Assembly (NCBI GenBank): GCA_020137815.1
Contig: CM035350.1
Location: forward strand, 10,457,410 to 10,521,409
Direction of reading: 5' to 3'
Length of the DNA stretch: 64,000 bases
Origin: Hormiphora californensis
Lineage: Eukaryota > Ctenophora > Tentaculata > Cydippida > Pleurobrachiidae
Positions 1 to 12,537 of this stretch are shown in pieces (the first letter of the stretch is position 1; the number at the start of each line of letters is the position of its first letter). The notes under the pieces were generated by a model that was not told the DNA's origin, ran no database searches, and saw only the letters and a list, made by a program, of their open reading frames with translations. A program made the position numbers and the translations under genes.

Positions 1-2624
1 GTTAGAGAGGGGATGAGAATCTCATTCTCTACTAGAGAGTTAGAGAGGGGATGAGAATCTCATTCTCTACTAGAGAGTTAGAGAGGGGATGAGAATCTCA
101 TTCTCTACTAGAGAGTTAGAGAGGGGATGAGAATCTCATTCTCTACTAGAGAGTTAGAGAGGGGATGAGAATCTCATTCTCTACTAGAGAGTTAGAGAGG
201 GGATGAGAATCTCATTCTCTACTAGAGAGTTAGAGAGGGGATGAGAATCTCATTCTCTACTAGAGAGTTAGAGAGGGGATGAGAATCTCATTCTCTACTA
301 GAGAGTTAGAGAGGGGATGAGAATCTCATTCTCTACTAGAGAGTTAGAGAGGGGATGAGAATCTCATTCTCTACTAGAGAGTTAGAGAGGGGATGAGAAT
401 CTCATTCTCTACTAGAGAGTTAGAGAGGGGATGAGAATCTCATTCTCTACTAGAGAGTTAGAGAGGGGATGAGAATCTCATTCTCTACTAGAGAGTTAGA
501 GAGGGGATGAGAATCTCATTCTCTACTAGAGAGTTAGAGAGGGGATGAGAATCTCATTCTCTACTAGAGAGTTAGAGAGGGGATGAGAATCTCATTCTCT
601 ACTAGAGAGTTAGAGAGGGGATGAGAATCTCATTCTCTACTAGAGAGTTAGAGAGGGGATGAGAATCTCATTCTCTACTAGAGAGTTAGAGAGGGGATGA
701 GAATCTCATTCTCTACTAGAGAGTTAGAGAGGGGATGAGAATCTCATTCTCTACTAGAGAGTTAGAGAGGGGATGAGAATCTCATTCTCTACTAGAGAGT
801 TAGAGAGGGGATGAGAATCTCATTCTCTACTAGAGAGTTAGAGAGGGGATGAGAATCTCATTCTCTACTAGAGAGTTAGAGAGGGGATGAGAATCTCATT
901 CTCTACTAGAGAGTTAGAGAGGGGATGAGAATCTCATTCTCTACTAGAGAGTTAGAGAGGGGATGAGAATCTCATTCTCTACTAGAGAGTTAGAGAGGGG
1001 ATGAGAATCTCATTCTCTACTAGAGAGTTAGAGAGGGGATGAGAATCTCATTCTCTACTAGAGAGTTAGAGAGGGGATGAGAATCTCATTCTCTACTAGA
1101 GAGTTAGAGAGGGGATGAGAATCTCATTCTCTACTAGAGAGTTAGAGAGGGGAGAGAACAGATGAAGGAGAGTTAGAGAGGGGAGAGAACTATTCCTACT
1201 AGAGAGTTAGAGGGAGAAATCTATTCACTAGAGGTTAGGAGAGGGGATGAGAATCATTCTTACTAGAAGAGAAGGGGATGAGAATATCATCTACTAGAGA
1301 GTAGAGAGGGGAATAGAATCCATTAAGAGAGTAGGAGGGGATGAATAATCTCCAGAAGTAGAGGGATGAAACTCAGTAAGAGTTAGAAGAGGATGAAACT
1401 CATTCTCTACAGAGAGTTAGAGAGGGGATGGAAGTCTAATAGAGAGGTTAGAAGAGGGAGAAAATAAGAGGTTAAGAGGGGAGGAAAAAATGAAGGGGAC
1501 AAAAGGGAAAGGGGAGAAAAAAAGAGTTAGAGAGGGGTGAGAATCTCTTCTCCTAAAGTTGAGGGGATGGAAATTTTTTAAGAGATTTAAAAGGGGGAGA
1601 AACTTTCTTAAAGAGTTAGGGGGGTAATAAACTTCTCTCTACTAGAGATTAAAAAGGGATGAGTTCTTCTCCCATAGAGAGTTGAGAGGGGTGGAATCCA
1701 TTTCCCAAAAAGGGGGGGGAAAAAACCCATTTTAAAGAGAGTTTAAGAGAGGGGATAAGATCTCATTCTCTACTAGAGAGTTAGAGAGGGGAATGAGAAT
1801 CATCATTCTCTACTAGAGAGTTAGAGAGGGGATGAGAATCTTTCCCTACTAAGAGTTAGAGAGGGGATGAGAATCTCATTCTCTACTAGAGAGTTAGAGA
1901 GAGGGGATGAGAATCTCATTCTCTATAGAGAGTTGAGAGAGGGGGGATGGAAGGGGGAAATCTCATTCTCTACTAGAGAGTTAGAGAGGGGATGAGAAGG
2001 TCTCATTCTTACTAGAGAGTTAGAGAGAGGGGATGAGAATCTCTTCTCTACTAGAGAGTTAGAGAGGGGATGAGAATCTCATTCTCTACTAGAGAGTTTA
2101 GAGCAGGGGAGAGAATCTCATTCTTACTAGGAGAGTTAGAGAGGGGATGAGAACTCATTCTCTACTATAGAGTTAGAGAGGGGATGAGAATCATCTTCTC
2201 TACTAAGAGTTAGAGAGGGGTGAGAATCTCATTCTCTACTAGAGAGTCTAGAGAGGGGATGAGATCTCATTCTCTAACTAGAGGAGTTAGAGAGGGGATG
2301 AGAATCTCATTCCTACTAGAAGAGTTGAGAGGGGATGAGAATCTCATTCTCTACTAGAGAGTTAGAGAGGGGATGAGAATCTCATTCTCTACTAGAGAGT
2401 TAGAGAGAGGGGATGAGAATCTCATTCTCTACTAGAGAGTTAGAGAGGGGAATGAGGAATCTCATTTCACAGAGAAGTAGAGAGGGTATGAGAATCTCGT
2501 ATCGCTACTGAGAGTTAGAGGAGGGGGAGAGAATCTCATTCTCTACTAGAGAGTTAGAGAGGGATGAGAATCTCATTCTCTACTAGAGAGTTAGAGTGGA
2601 CTTGAAATCTATTCTCTACTAGAG
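1..2624. repeat. 38-bp satellite array, left block
   Basis: Thirty uninterrupted 38-bp units run from 1 to 1140 with no visible variation. From 1141 the same unit continues with many small indels and substitutions, recovering partly after about 1740. The unit is rich in GAGA and TCTC blocks and contains two near-palindromes (around ATGAGAATCTCAT and TCTCTACTAGAGA). No gene is visible. The abrupt change from perfect to ragged could be old array decay or poorly polished sequence. Confidence 0.97.
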
Positions 2625-3441
2625 TGAGACAGAATTGATTATATATCTCTTGATTTCGTGCTTACAAACACTCACTAATTGTAGGACCATTAGTATATTC
2701 TATGTATCGGATATGCACATTATTCATCTGGTTCTGTTGCAGTTGGTGGAGGAGATTAGGAGAGAATGAGTTAGACTCGTTAGGCCTTACAACACGTGAG
2801 GCCTTGGGTGCTAGAAACATTAATTTATTTTAGTCTTTATCTCGTTATCGGTAACTCGCTTTCACGCTTTGACGCATGGTGTGTCTTGTGAGAGAGAACG
2901 TGAGACACACTGGCTTGCGAGTCTCAGATTCTCGGGAATGAAGTGAGAATTAGGTCCGTTCTCCTGGACGGAGATTAAGAGGAGAACTAGCTTCTTCGGG
3001 GTCGAAGTGCGAGTTCTTGGGCTGATTATATCGGAGGTCTTTATTTAATCTTTGATGATACACAATTTATAATAGTATATTTCACATTTGATAGTTCACA
3101 TTTGGTTAAATGCTGTTGTTTACTAGTTGCATCTAAGCTCGGTGTTGCCTTGCTACAAAAGGGAACATCGTGCTGCAACACAAGTGTCATGGATCTGGAT
3201 CACCGTCAAACCTAAGGACCCTAATTTCATCCTGTCCGGGCTAGGACAGATTGGGCATTGGGACACGCATGGAGGGGTGGTGCCCGTAGAGACGTCGCAC
3301 GTGGGCTGCAATGGCAGCCCACACTGAGTGTTTTTACAGTCCCGCTCAGGCCACGTAAGGGAAGTTTAGGGGATGGAACTTCATCCCCTAGCTAGACAGG
3401 CTCGCACTAGCAATAGCAAAAGACACTTTTCCTTCTCTACA
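2625..3441 (+). repeat. 5' long terminal repeat
   Basis: Begins TGAGACAG and ends CTCTACA. It matches 8194-9015 along its length apart from many 1-3 bp indels, mostly in homopolymers, and a few substitutions. Confidence 0.8.
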
Positions 3442-5054
3442 AAATGGTCCGACGAACCAGATAATTAACTAGTCAATTAAAATTTTATGACCAGATCCTT
3501 GTATACAGCATATTTTTGTGTAACATTAGGCCGAAGTTGAAAGCTTGAAGTGCTTTTAGTTTTATTGACTGCCTTATTTTACTGCCTGATTGTAATACAT
3601 TTGTTGGCATGGTTTTTAGAAGTTTTCTACTGCCAGGTTTGTGCAGTTCAAAACTCGTTACTATGTTTGAACCCCATTTGCTCCCATTTGCTTGAAGGTC
3701 TAGGTAAAGGTTAGGGAAAACCAGCCAGTTTTTCAGGAGACGGCGAACGGAGCAATATTGAGGTACTGCCTGTATGTGGTGATGATTTCCATTCGAGATA
3801 GTTTGGGCTACTGCAGCGTGGTTTTTCTTTTCCCACCCTGATAGTGTTCGTGCTGGAGTTATATGATAATCGATAGCCATGTGGTGTTGGAGTCTGGACT
3901 TGGCTACATGATAGTGGGGTTTTGGTCTAATTCTCGCCCGTTACCCATTTCTGGATCATACTGGTGAGATGCTCTCCAATGGTAAGTTACAGGGTGCAGT
4001 CAATCAAAATCAATCTAGTTAAGGTTTCAAAAAGGTGATACCAACTAGAGGTTCTCGATTTATTGATTTCGACAGGTTTGCCCCTTATGTAAAAACCCCC
4101 CTAAATTGTAACAGGTTTAAAATATTGTGTGTAACAGGTTGCATAGAGGTGAAGGATTCGCTATAAGATTAGCTGATTACTAGAGCAGGTCTTTTGGTGG
4201 GTTGATTTGGAGAATCAAGTGCCCTGGTTAGGTTGCACTCAAGTCTCAATATAATATTTATAATGGACCTGCTTGGTTAATAGATCCCTCTGCATACACC
4301 ACTAGTATACACGCTAGTATCGATTGCTTTTAATAGGTTTGAATAATGGCCTGTCTATTCTCAAGGAAGGTGGTAGCTATGAGGTAAGGCTCGGTCATTC
4401 TTTCGGTGTGAGTAATGGGTAAACAGCGCCATTTATTTGGTCTCCAACACTTTCACGTATTTCTTTAAGCGGTCATTGGCCTCCATCTAAACATTTATGA
4501 TATTTGTTAACAGGCCAGGACAAGGAGCATTAAATAGGAGACTTATACGCCCAAAATATATTAAGCCAGAAGGTCGGACTGGCTAGGTCTAGAGCGTATA
4601 AATAATTTCTATTGCTCCCGAATGAGTCTCTATACATTTTATGATCCAATTGGTCTGACTATTTAGTTGCAGTTCGGGGCTAACTTCAGGTTCCGGAGGT
4701 TTGAACCTACGGGAGGTAGGATAGGGTTTCCTCGCCTCCTAACTAGCCCAATTACTACGATTATTGTAGCCGGCTGTTTTTTTTTTGCGAGCCCACTGCA
4801 CGTAATACTAGAGTGCTCCCAGGAAGGTTTGGTGAGCTCCAGGTAGTCAGATCATTCATAAATGCAAAAGAGCTAATGAGCTCTGCCCTCTTAGCTCTTC
4901 GAAGAGTATTTTGAAAAGGCTCGATCGCTTAGGCTGTGCCAGGGGGTTCTAGCATGTGTATGCATTGATTTCCTGTGAATTGGATCCCATTTAAAAATAT
5001 AGGTAGGCATATTATAAGGAACAATTCATCTACAATGAGCTCTTAGATGAGTTC

Positions 5055-5680
5055 ATTGTTTTTCAGGTTTGAGAACCCCGGCATTGTTTTTCAGGTTTGA
5101 GAACCCCGGCAGTGTTCCCCTATTTAGGTTTGAGAACCCCGGCAGTGTTCTTCAGGTTTTAGAACCCCGGCAGTATTCCCCTATTCAGGTTTTATAGTCC
5201 CGGCAGTGTTCCCCTATTTAGGTTTGAGAACCCCGGCAGTGTTTTTCAGGTTTGAGAACCCCGGCAGTGTTCCCCTATTTAGGTTTGAGAACCCCAGCAG
5301 TGTTCTTCAGGTTTTAGAACCCCGGCAGTATTCCCCTATTCAGGTTTTATAGTCCCGGCAGTGTTCCCCTATTTAGGTTTGAGAACCCCGGCAGTGTTTT
5401 CAGGTTTGAGAACCCCGGCAGTGTTCCCCTATTTAGGTTTGAGAACCCCAGCAGTGTTCTTCAGGTTTTAGAACCCCGGCAGTATTCCCCTATTCAGGTT
5501 TTATAGTCCCGGCAGTGTTCCCCTATTTAGGTTTGAGAACCCCGGCAGTGTTTTTCAGGTTTGAGACCCCCGGCAGTGTTCCCCTATTTAGGTTTGAGAA
5601 CCCCGGCAGTGTTTTTCAGGTTTGAGAACCCCGGCAGTGTTCCCCTATTCAGGTTTTAGGAGCCCGGCAGTGTTCCTTTA
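5055..5680. repeat. Tandem repeat, higher-order unit near 120 bp
   Basis: Short blocks built on CAGGTTTGAGAACCCCGGCA alternate with TGTTCCCCTATTTAGG. Variants such as TTTATAGTCCCGG recur in a fixed order, giving a higher-order repeat of several basic units. Confidence 0.9.
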
Positions 5681-6224
5681 ATCAAATCATAATGATTGTA
5701 TACATATCAGGTCTAGTTTTACGTAGCTAGGTCTAAATGCAAGCAAGTTCATAATCTGATCACGTGCGTTGAACTATGTCACATGTCAGTTGGAGGGTGG
5801 CTGCAGAGTAGGCATAGTTTATTTATCATTACATAGCTCATGAATCTGTTCCGTATTCCCTACTACGTAGTAGCAGGTCATAGAGCATAGTAACAGATGG
5901 TACTGACATTAAAAATTCTTCTGAAATTGGTTAACCAATGTGAGGCCTTGCACTGTAGGGGTAGTTGGATTTTTGCGGTCTGGTTTGTGAGTTTTGTACC
6001 TCTCATTTCCCGGACGTACAAACGCAAAGATCTTAACAACTACATGTCGAGTCTTTAGCTGTCTGACCCCGTTGATTGGGGTATGGCCCCTCTAGACAGG
6101 TCTGTACTAGACTCTTACGTACCATCTGCAAAACATGCACTGCATGTATAACTTATTGGATATTATATATACACAATCGGAGTACAGAGCCGGTCGTACT
6201 CGCATGAATTTTGCGGTCAAAAGG

Positions 6225-6400
6225 TCGGCGGGGGGGGGGGGGGGGGGCATGGGATGGTCCAAGGTACCCACGTTAAATAAATGGACGGAAACGGAGGTGG
6301 GGGGGGGGCATGGGATGGTCCAAGGTACCCACGTTAAATAAATGGACGGAAACGGAGGGGGGGGCAGGGATTGTCCGAGGTACCCATGGTAAACAAACGG
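6225..6400. repeat. Short tandem repeat with poly-G tracts
   Basis: A block of about 60 bp (CATGGGATGGTCCAAGGTACC then AAATAAATGGACGGAAACGG) is repeated two to three times and separated by runs of G. Apparent ORFs on both strands are by-products. Confidence 0.85.
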
Positions 6401-8193
6401 ACAGAAACGGATATCTGGAGGCCGGATAAGGTATTTTATAAACGCACGTGCTCCTACATGGAGGATATTTTTAGACCTACTTGCTTGTATTTTAGACAAT
6501 ATATCTTAGACGCCAGGTTATTTCTAGAGGATTATTCTAGAGGTTATAAAGTTTGTTGATTAGGAGGTATCAACTAGAGAGGAGGTTGTTTATGTGAAGG
6601 TTATCATGGAAGGTTACTTCGGTGGTTGTTAACAAGGCGGTCGTTAACAAGGCAGTTTCTCCGTTAGAAGCAATGTCGAAAGACAATGCCGATCAGGGCA
6701 ATTAATAGGAGGTGGTTATCAATTGAATGTTATTAGTTAGAATTCATTAATTGGAGGTAACTATCCGATGGTAACTACTTTAACTTATGAAATGCTAATT
6801 AAAGGTATTAAGTTTAGTTGCTAATTGGAGATTATTATTGAAGGTTCCAATTAAAAGGTTTATTTTTTGGGGAGGGGTGGGTAGCAGGTGCTCGCTGCTC
6901 ACTGACAACCCTTCATAATGACATAACAAGGTATAGTAGAACCTTGGATAATTTTTGGTGACACTTTCTGCCCTCGAGATTGAATTAGTGTATAGTTCCA
7001 CTATAAGGTACCACCGCCCATATCAAAAAGGTATTGTCATACATAGCCATGAGGTGCAGTATTTAGGCCCTTTGCACAGGTCTATCCATCGGTATAGTTA
7101 GTACAACTACAACTGGAAGAGGAATTAACGGAACGTTAATCAAGACGTGCGTGAGTGTGACTTACTGTGTGGGTGTGATAGTGTATTGAATGTTGGTGAC
7201 GCTTTAGTTTGAGCGTTGCTATGTTCTAACCCTCCCTTTACATTTCGGGGCGCCCGAAACACAGTCTAACCAGGCAATTTGACTGAGGAATTGTTTTTGG
7301 GATGAAATTTATGTTTTTTAAATATATTTAGGACGGTTTATGTATTTTAGAAATATTTGAAGCGGTCTAATTGTAAAGCGTATTAGAATATTATCGTGTA
7401 TTAGATCGGGAATGATTGCGTGCTAGGGACTACCTCCCTTTAATAAGGTTATGAGGTATCACGACTACATCAGCTTCACCACTATTCCTGGATACTGGAG
7501 GCGTGAATCTTCAGAACACTCGATCATCACATTGCAACTTTGCGGTTAAGCAAAGAACTGGCTACATCTTTTGATTAAACGGACCCTATAATTATGTGTC
7601 GGGATAATACACAAATGGTCCAGAATAAGACCGGGAATTCTCTCAGGGTTATCAAAACTCTGATCAACCGTTCCCTTTATTTGCTTTACTTTGGATCTAC
7701 TGAGGATCTGGATAGTGCTAACCAATTGCTTCTATTTTTGGATAACGCAAGTTTGAAGGTGGCAGTCATCAAGGAAGTGGAATGAACTGCTACTGAAGCA
7801 GATTAGAGAATTATACTGTTCCAGTTATGAGGATTACAAAAGGTCCCCACTACAGGAAGGACACATTTCTACGATTTATTATACAGCCGGTGCACTCAGA
7901 GGTGGAGGTTACCACTAGATGATCGTGTTCAGCTGATAACCCTCCAATGGATAACAGTCCCTTATGGACTGGTGGATGCTTGATCCCATATGGATCACAA
8001 AACGTCAAAACGATAACTGAATGGCAGAGCCCTGGTAATCCTTTAACGAGTCGTGTCAGCTAAATGCCCTTTTAATAAAGACATTTTGTGTTTGGTATTT
8101 TAATGATAAAATGTTGATATGTTTCAAGGGTCTGAGACAGAGAGTTTTTGCTGATAGTGTCAGCATACGTTTTATTGTCAGGAGGGGTGGAAA

Positions 8194-9015
8194 TGTAGGA
8201 CACGAAATTGATTATATATCTTGATTTCGTGGCTCTACAAACACTCACTAATTGTAGGACCCAATTAGTATATTCTATGTATCGGATATGCACATTATTT
8301 CATCTGTTCTGTTGCAGTTGGTGGAGGAGATTAGGAGAGAATGAGTTAGACTCGTTAGGCCTTACAACACGTGAGGCCTTGGGCTAGAAACAGTAATTAT
8401 TTTAGTCTTATCTCGTTATCGGTAACTCGCTTTCACGGGGCTTTGACGCATGGTGTGTCTTGTGAGAGAGAACGTGAGACAACAGCTGGCTTGCGAGTCT
8501 CAGAGTTCTCGGGAATGAAGTGAGAATTAGGTCCGTTCTCCTGGACGGAGATTAAGAGAGAACTAGCTTCTTCAGGTGCGAAGTGCGAGTTCTTGGGCTG
8601 ATTATATCGGAGGTCTTTATTTAATCCTTTGATGATACACAATTTATAATGTATATTTCACATTTGATAGTTCACATTTGGTTAAATGCTGTTGTTACTA
8701 GTTGCATCTAAGCTCGGTGTTGCCTTGCTACAAAAGGGAACATCGTGCTGCAACACAAGTGTCATGGATCTGGATCAACCGTCAAAACCTAAGGAACCTT
8801 AATTTCATCCTGTCCGGGCTAGGACAGATGTGGGCATTGGGACACGCAGGAGTGGTCCCGTAGAGACGTCGCACGTGGGCTGCAATGGCAGCCCACACTG
8901 AGTGTTTTACAGTCCCGCTCAGGCCACGTAAAGGGAAGTTTAGGGGATGGAACTTCATCCCCTAGCTAGACAGGCTCGCACTAGCAATAGCAAAAGACAC
9001 TTTTCCTTCTCTACA
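8194..9015 (+). repeat. 3' long terminal repeat
   Basis: Starts TGTAGGACACG directly after the purine tract and ends CTACA next to satellite sequence. Partner of 2625-3441. Confidence 0.8.
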
Positions 9016-9990
9016 GAGGGGATGAGAATCTCATTCTCTACTAGAGAGTTAGAGAGGGGATGAGAATCTCATTCTCTACTAGAGAGTTAGAGAGGGGATG
9101 AGAATCTCATTCTCTACTAGAGAGTTAGAGAGGGGATGAGAATCTCATTCTCTACTAGAGAGTTAGAGAGAGGATGAGAATCTCATTCTCTACTAGAGAG
9201 TTAGAGAGGGGATGAGAATCTCATTCTCTACTAGAGAGTTAGAGAGGGGATGAGAATCTCATTCTCTACTAGAGAGTTAGAGAGGGGATGAGAATCTCAT
9301 TCTCTACTAGAGAGTTAGAGAGGGGATGAGAATCTCATTCTCTACTAGAGAGTTAGAGAGGGGATGAGAATCTCATTCTCTACTAGAGAGTTAGAGAGGG
9401 GATGAGAATCTCATTCTCTACTAGAGAGTTAGAGAGGGGATGAGAATCTCATTCTCTACTAGAGAGTTAGAGAGGGGATGAGAATCTCATTCTCTACTAG
9501 AGAGTTAGAGAGGGGATGAGAATCTCATTCTCTACTAGAGAGTTAGAGAGGGGATGAGAATCTCATTCTCTACTAGAGAGTTAGAGAGGGGATGAGAATC
9601 TCATTCTCTACTAGAGAGTTAGAGAGGGGATGGGAATCTCATTCTCTACTAGAGAGTTAGAGAGGGGATGAGAATCTCATTCTCTACTAGAGAGTTAGAG
9701 AGGGGATGAGAATCTCATTCTCTACTAGAGAGTTAGAGAGGGGATGAGAATCTCATTCTCTACTAGAGAGTTAGAGAGGGGATGAGAATCTCATTCTCTA
9801 CTAGAGAGTTAGAGAGGGGATGAGAATCTCATCATGAGATGGTGACACAGAGAGTTAGAGAGGGGATGAGAATCTCATCATGAGATGGTGACACAGAGAG
9901 TTAGAGAGGGGATGAGAATCTCATCATGAGATGGTGACACAGAGAGTTAGAGAAGGGATGAGAATCTCATCATGAGATGGTGACACAGCA
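9016..9990. repeat. 38-bp satellite array, right block, with a derived 46-bp unit
   Basis: About 21 near-perfect copies of the same 38-bp unit as at position 1. From about 9810 they pass into four copies of a longer unit in which CATGAGATGGTGACACA replaces part of the original. This right edge is a new variant being amplified. Confidence 0.95.
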
Positions 9991-10157
9991 CAATACTAGG
10001 ATATAAACAGGTAAAATTAATTATGTATTACATTATCCAATAACTATAACCAATGATAACCAACGATAACCAATACCAAAAAGAACTGTTCACACCAGTA
10101 ACTCAAGTAGTACACCTACAGTTAGGGTTCACACACACTTGCAGTGCCTACTAGGGT

Positions 10158-11056
10158 GATCCCACAGTGGGTAATTTTCCTGTGTGACCCTACAAAATGA
10201 AATATATGCCGTAGAAATCATATTTTTGGGCCAAAGTGACCTCTCCTAGACTAAAACCGTGCCTAGAAAGCGATTTAGACACTTTTCAGAGTGCTTAGAT
10301 GCCACCTTTTTGAAATATTTGAAGAAAATTAATTAGCTAATTAATAACTTGATTAAGTAAAAACGTAACTTGGCTCAGGAACCACTTAGAGATCCAATTT
10401 TTGATGCAAATTGTCCGGAATGTGCATGTTTATATAGGACTTATGAAGCAACATATGGCCTAAATCAAACCGTTTTTGAGTTATATGCCATTTTAGATCA
10501 GGCATTTTACACATAAAAGCCGAAAAAGCGAAAAAATCGCTTAAATTTCGCACTTTAAATGGCTATAAAATTCAAACAGGGGAAAAGTGGGGAATTCCCG
10601 CGACACTACAATGTTCCAAATTGTCCATAGAGTCAGAATATCACAATGAAAGGGGTGGCGTCGAGCGGCGAAGTAACTTTTTTTGGTCATTCATATCCTA
10701 AAAATAGCCTAAATTTGACACGCGCAACCGAGAAAAAATAGTTAGAGTAAGACATATTGAACCCTAATCACTGAAAAGAACACAAAACAACCATCACGAT
10801 ACAAAAGAAATGAAAGAAAAAGAATGAAAGGTATTGCAGTAGTGTGCACATGGATCTAAGCGAATTTCACAGCCAAAATGAAAACCCACAATTTCCCTCA
10901 ACTTCAAACTAACATAAAATCTGTAAATCTCAATATTTTTCGATGCGGTTTGTTTTACGTGAAACCTTGATTATTTTTACAATCGATATCCAAATTTCAG
11001 CAAATTTAAAGACAACTTTTTTTCCCACTTTGTAGGGTCGTTACCCACTGTGGATC
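10158..11056. mobile_element. Non-autonomous DNA element with terminal inverted repeats
   Basis: The left end (GATCCCACAGTGGGTAA, then GACCCTACAAA) is the inverse of the right end (TTTGTAGGGTC, then TTACCCACTGTGGATC). The interior is AT-rich and non-coding. ACAGTTAGGGT followed by CACACAC occurs on both outer sides (about 10125 and 11070), so the surroundings are also duplicated. Confidence 0.6.
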
Positions 11057-11105
11057 CATAATGATTGACAGTTAGGGTCACACACCGTCCCTAGCTCTAA
11101 TCCTG

Positions 11106-11663
11106 TTAGGTTTTGTTCTGAAAGAATTCTCTGACCTTCCTCGCCGCCTCGCTCTCTTCATTACACGGCTTCTTCGCCGCCTCCTCAGGCCCACCACTCA
11201 CTACAACCTCATTACCACCACCACTCACTACAACCTCATCACCACCACCACTGGGACTAACAACTATCTCCTCTTCTATAATCTGAGCGTCATTAGAGGT
11301 ATCAGACTGCCGACTATAGCAGTCTTTAGAGTGTCGGGGCCAGTGTGTTGCCTGACAGTTTGCAGAACAGTATCTGATCTTAAAACACCCTCCACATTTG
11401 AACACAGCAGCACCACTACACATTAGACATGACTGTCGTTTTCTCTTAGGGGCCGGGAGGGATGCTCGAGGGGGTGGGACACGAAGTGCAATGTCTTTCA
11501 TCGTCTGTACATCAGTCTTTAGAACTGACACAGCGTTACCCAGGTATGAAATAGTACTCTCTAACACTGTTATACTAGTTGATATAGAGTCCAAGTTATC
11601 GATAAATTCCCTCCGACAGTTCAGGAGGAAATAGATGTTGGGTTCACTGTCGTCACTTCTTGG
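11106..11663 (-). CDS. MYND-type zinc-finger protein (last exon or short gene)
   Basis: The frame is open from a TAG near 11670 to the stop at 11106. It has no clear ATG at its start, so it is probably the last exon of a spliced gene. The middle encodes a MYND finger: CLMC, then KCGGC, RYCSANC and HWPRHSKDC, giving the C6HC zinc-ligand order. MYND domains bind proline-rich partner peptides. The N-terminal side carries a possible helical segment (SISTSITVLESTISYLGNAV). The C-terminal side has a small repeat (GGGDEVVVS, GGGNEVVVS) and a basic tail. I cannot assign the family beyond the domain. The finger is clear; the gene start is not. Confidence 0.7.
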   Translation of the reverse strand, partial: PRSDDSEPNIYFLLNCRREFIDNLDSISTSITVLESTISYLGNAVSVLKTDVQTMKDIALRVPPPRASLPAPKRKRQSCLMCSGAAVFKCGGCFKIRYCSANCQATHWPRHSKDCYSRQSDTSNDAQIIEEEIVVSPSGGGDEVVVSGGGNEVVVSGGPEEAAKKPCNEESEAARKVREFFQNKT

Positions 11664-11669
11664 AGGTCG

Positions 11670-12090
11670 ATTCTATCCGCCGAGGACGAGTACATCCTGT
11701 TCCGCTGTTGTAGGGGCATGGGGACATGGCTACAAACTATACAACTAAACGTACATTACTGGCATTAAATAGTATACAAAAGAATCATCCGATTAGAGGG
11801 AATTATGATGTTCAAAACACTACCCCCCAATGGCCAGTACTCTAAAAGATGTTGGTATTTACTATTCGATAATATTTAATGGCTTATGGGATATGGCTGC
11901 TACAAAGGGTATCATATAATCTAGCACTTAGTAGAGCAGGGAAATTGAAAGTTGAAACCCCAATTCAGCGTAGGTTAACCTTCTCACAGTCGGTACCAGA
12001 TTTTAATGAAATTTTCATTATTTTGCCAGCAATTTCGGCTATTATCAGCTTGATAGGGGATACAGTGACCAGCACAGGACGCCGCTACGA
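11670..12090. other. Spacer, nothing recognised
   Basis: No conserved coding segment or repeat structure that I can support; upstream exons of the MYND gene may lie here. Confidence 0.5.
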
Positions 12091-12312
12091 TCTGGGTGTT
12101 TCGTGGCCTGTTTACAGGTGCTCGCCTCCCAAAAAAAGTTGATTCACTAAAATGGCTCTAACCGCCAAACCACTAAACCGTTTTGGCTAATTCAAAGCTT
12201 ATCTGTTATGATATGTTAAGGCCTAACCCCAACCCAAACCACAGCCCTAACCCTAACCCTACTTTAGCCCTAACCCTAAAAAACCGTTTGTCAGCACTAA
12301 CGAAACACCCAG
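12091..12312. repeat. Short inverted repeat enclosing degenerate telomere-like tract
   Basis: CTGGGTGTTTCGT near 12092 is matched by ACGAAACACCCAG near 12300. Between them, about 12225-12290, lies a run of CCCTAA-type repeats with errors. TTAGGG is the usual animal telomere repeat. Confidence 0.6.
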
Positions 12313-12360
12313 ACTTTTAACGCTGGCCGGCCAGCACGGGATAAGGCAGCGCTTTCAAGT

Positions 12361-12537
12361 AGTGGAAGCTCTTACGGTATTTCCCACGCCCCGGCCCCCG
12401 TAGGAAAGTTTTTGACCGTGGGAAAATGTTCGAAACCATGGGAAAAGAGAGATACATACAATAACTAGTTAGTTATTGTATGTATCTACTATCTCTCTTT
12501 TCCCACGGTTCGAAAACTTTCCGTAAGAGCTTCCACT
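12361..12537. mobile_element. Palindromic miniature element of 177 bp
   Basis: AGTGGAAGCTCTTACGG at the left end is exactly inverted at 12521-12537. The arms continue with mismatches into a central palindrome (AGATACATACAATAACTAG, 12451-12488). It has no ORF. Confidence 0.75.

Larger units (their letters stand above)
3442..8193 (+). other. Interior of the LTR element, no coding capacity seen
   Basis: No reading frame longer than about 130 codons and none with a recognisable domain. It holds the tandem repeat at 5055-5680 and a G-rich two-to-three copy repeat near 6225-6400. The purine tract AGGAGGGGTGGAAA at its right end is the likely plus-strand primer. Confidence 0.7.
2625..9015 (+). mobile_element. 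Coding-empty LTR retroelement (LARD-like) inserted in the satellite
   Basis: Two direct repeats of about 820 bp flank a 4.75-kb interior. Both repeats start TG and end CA, and satellite DNA lies outside both ends. Three bases after the left repeat is TGG (3445), the usual start of a tRNA primer-binding site. Directly before the right repeat is a purine tract (8180-8193). These four marks together define an LTR retroelement on the plus strand. The interior has no ORF of gag or pol size, so it resembles large non-autonomous derivatives (LARD). The primer tRNA and the target-site duplication could not be settled because the 5' junction is ragged. Confidence 0.8.

Noticed and set aside
3485-3880. 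131-codon minus ORF in the LTR element
   Set aside because: No recognisable domain and composition like the surrounding non-coding sequence.
11398-11634. Forward ORF of 78 codons
   Set aside because: It is antisense to the clear MYND exon.
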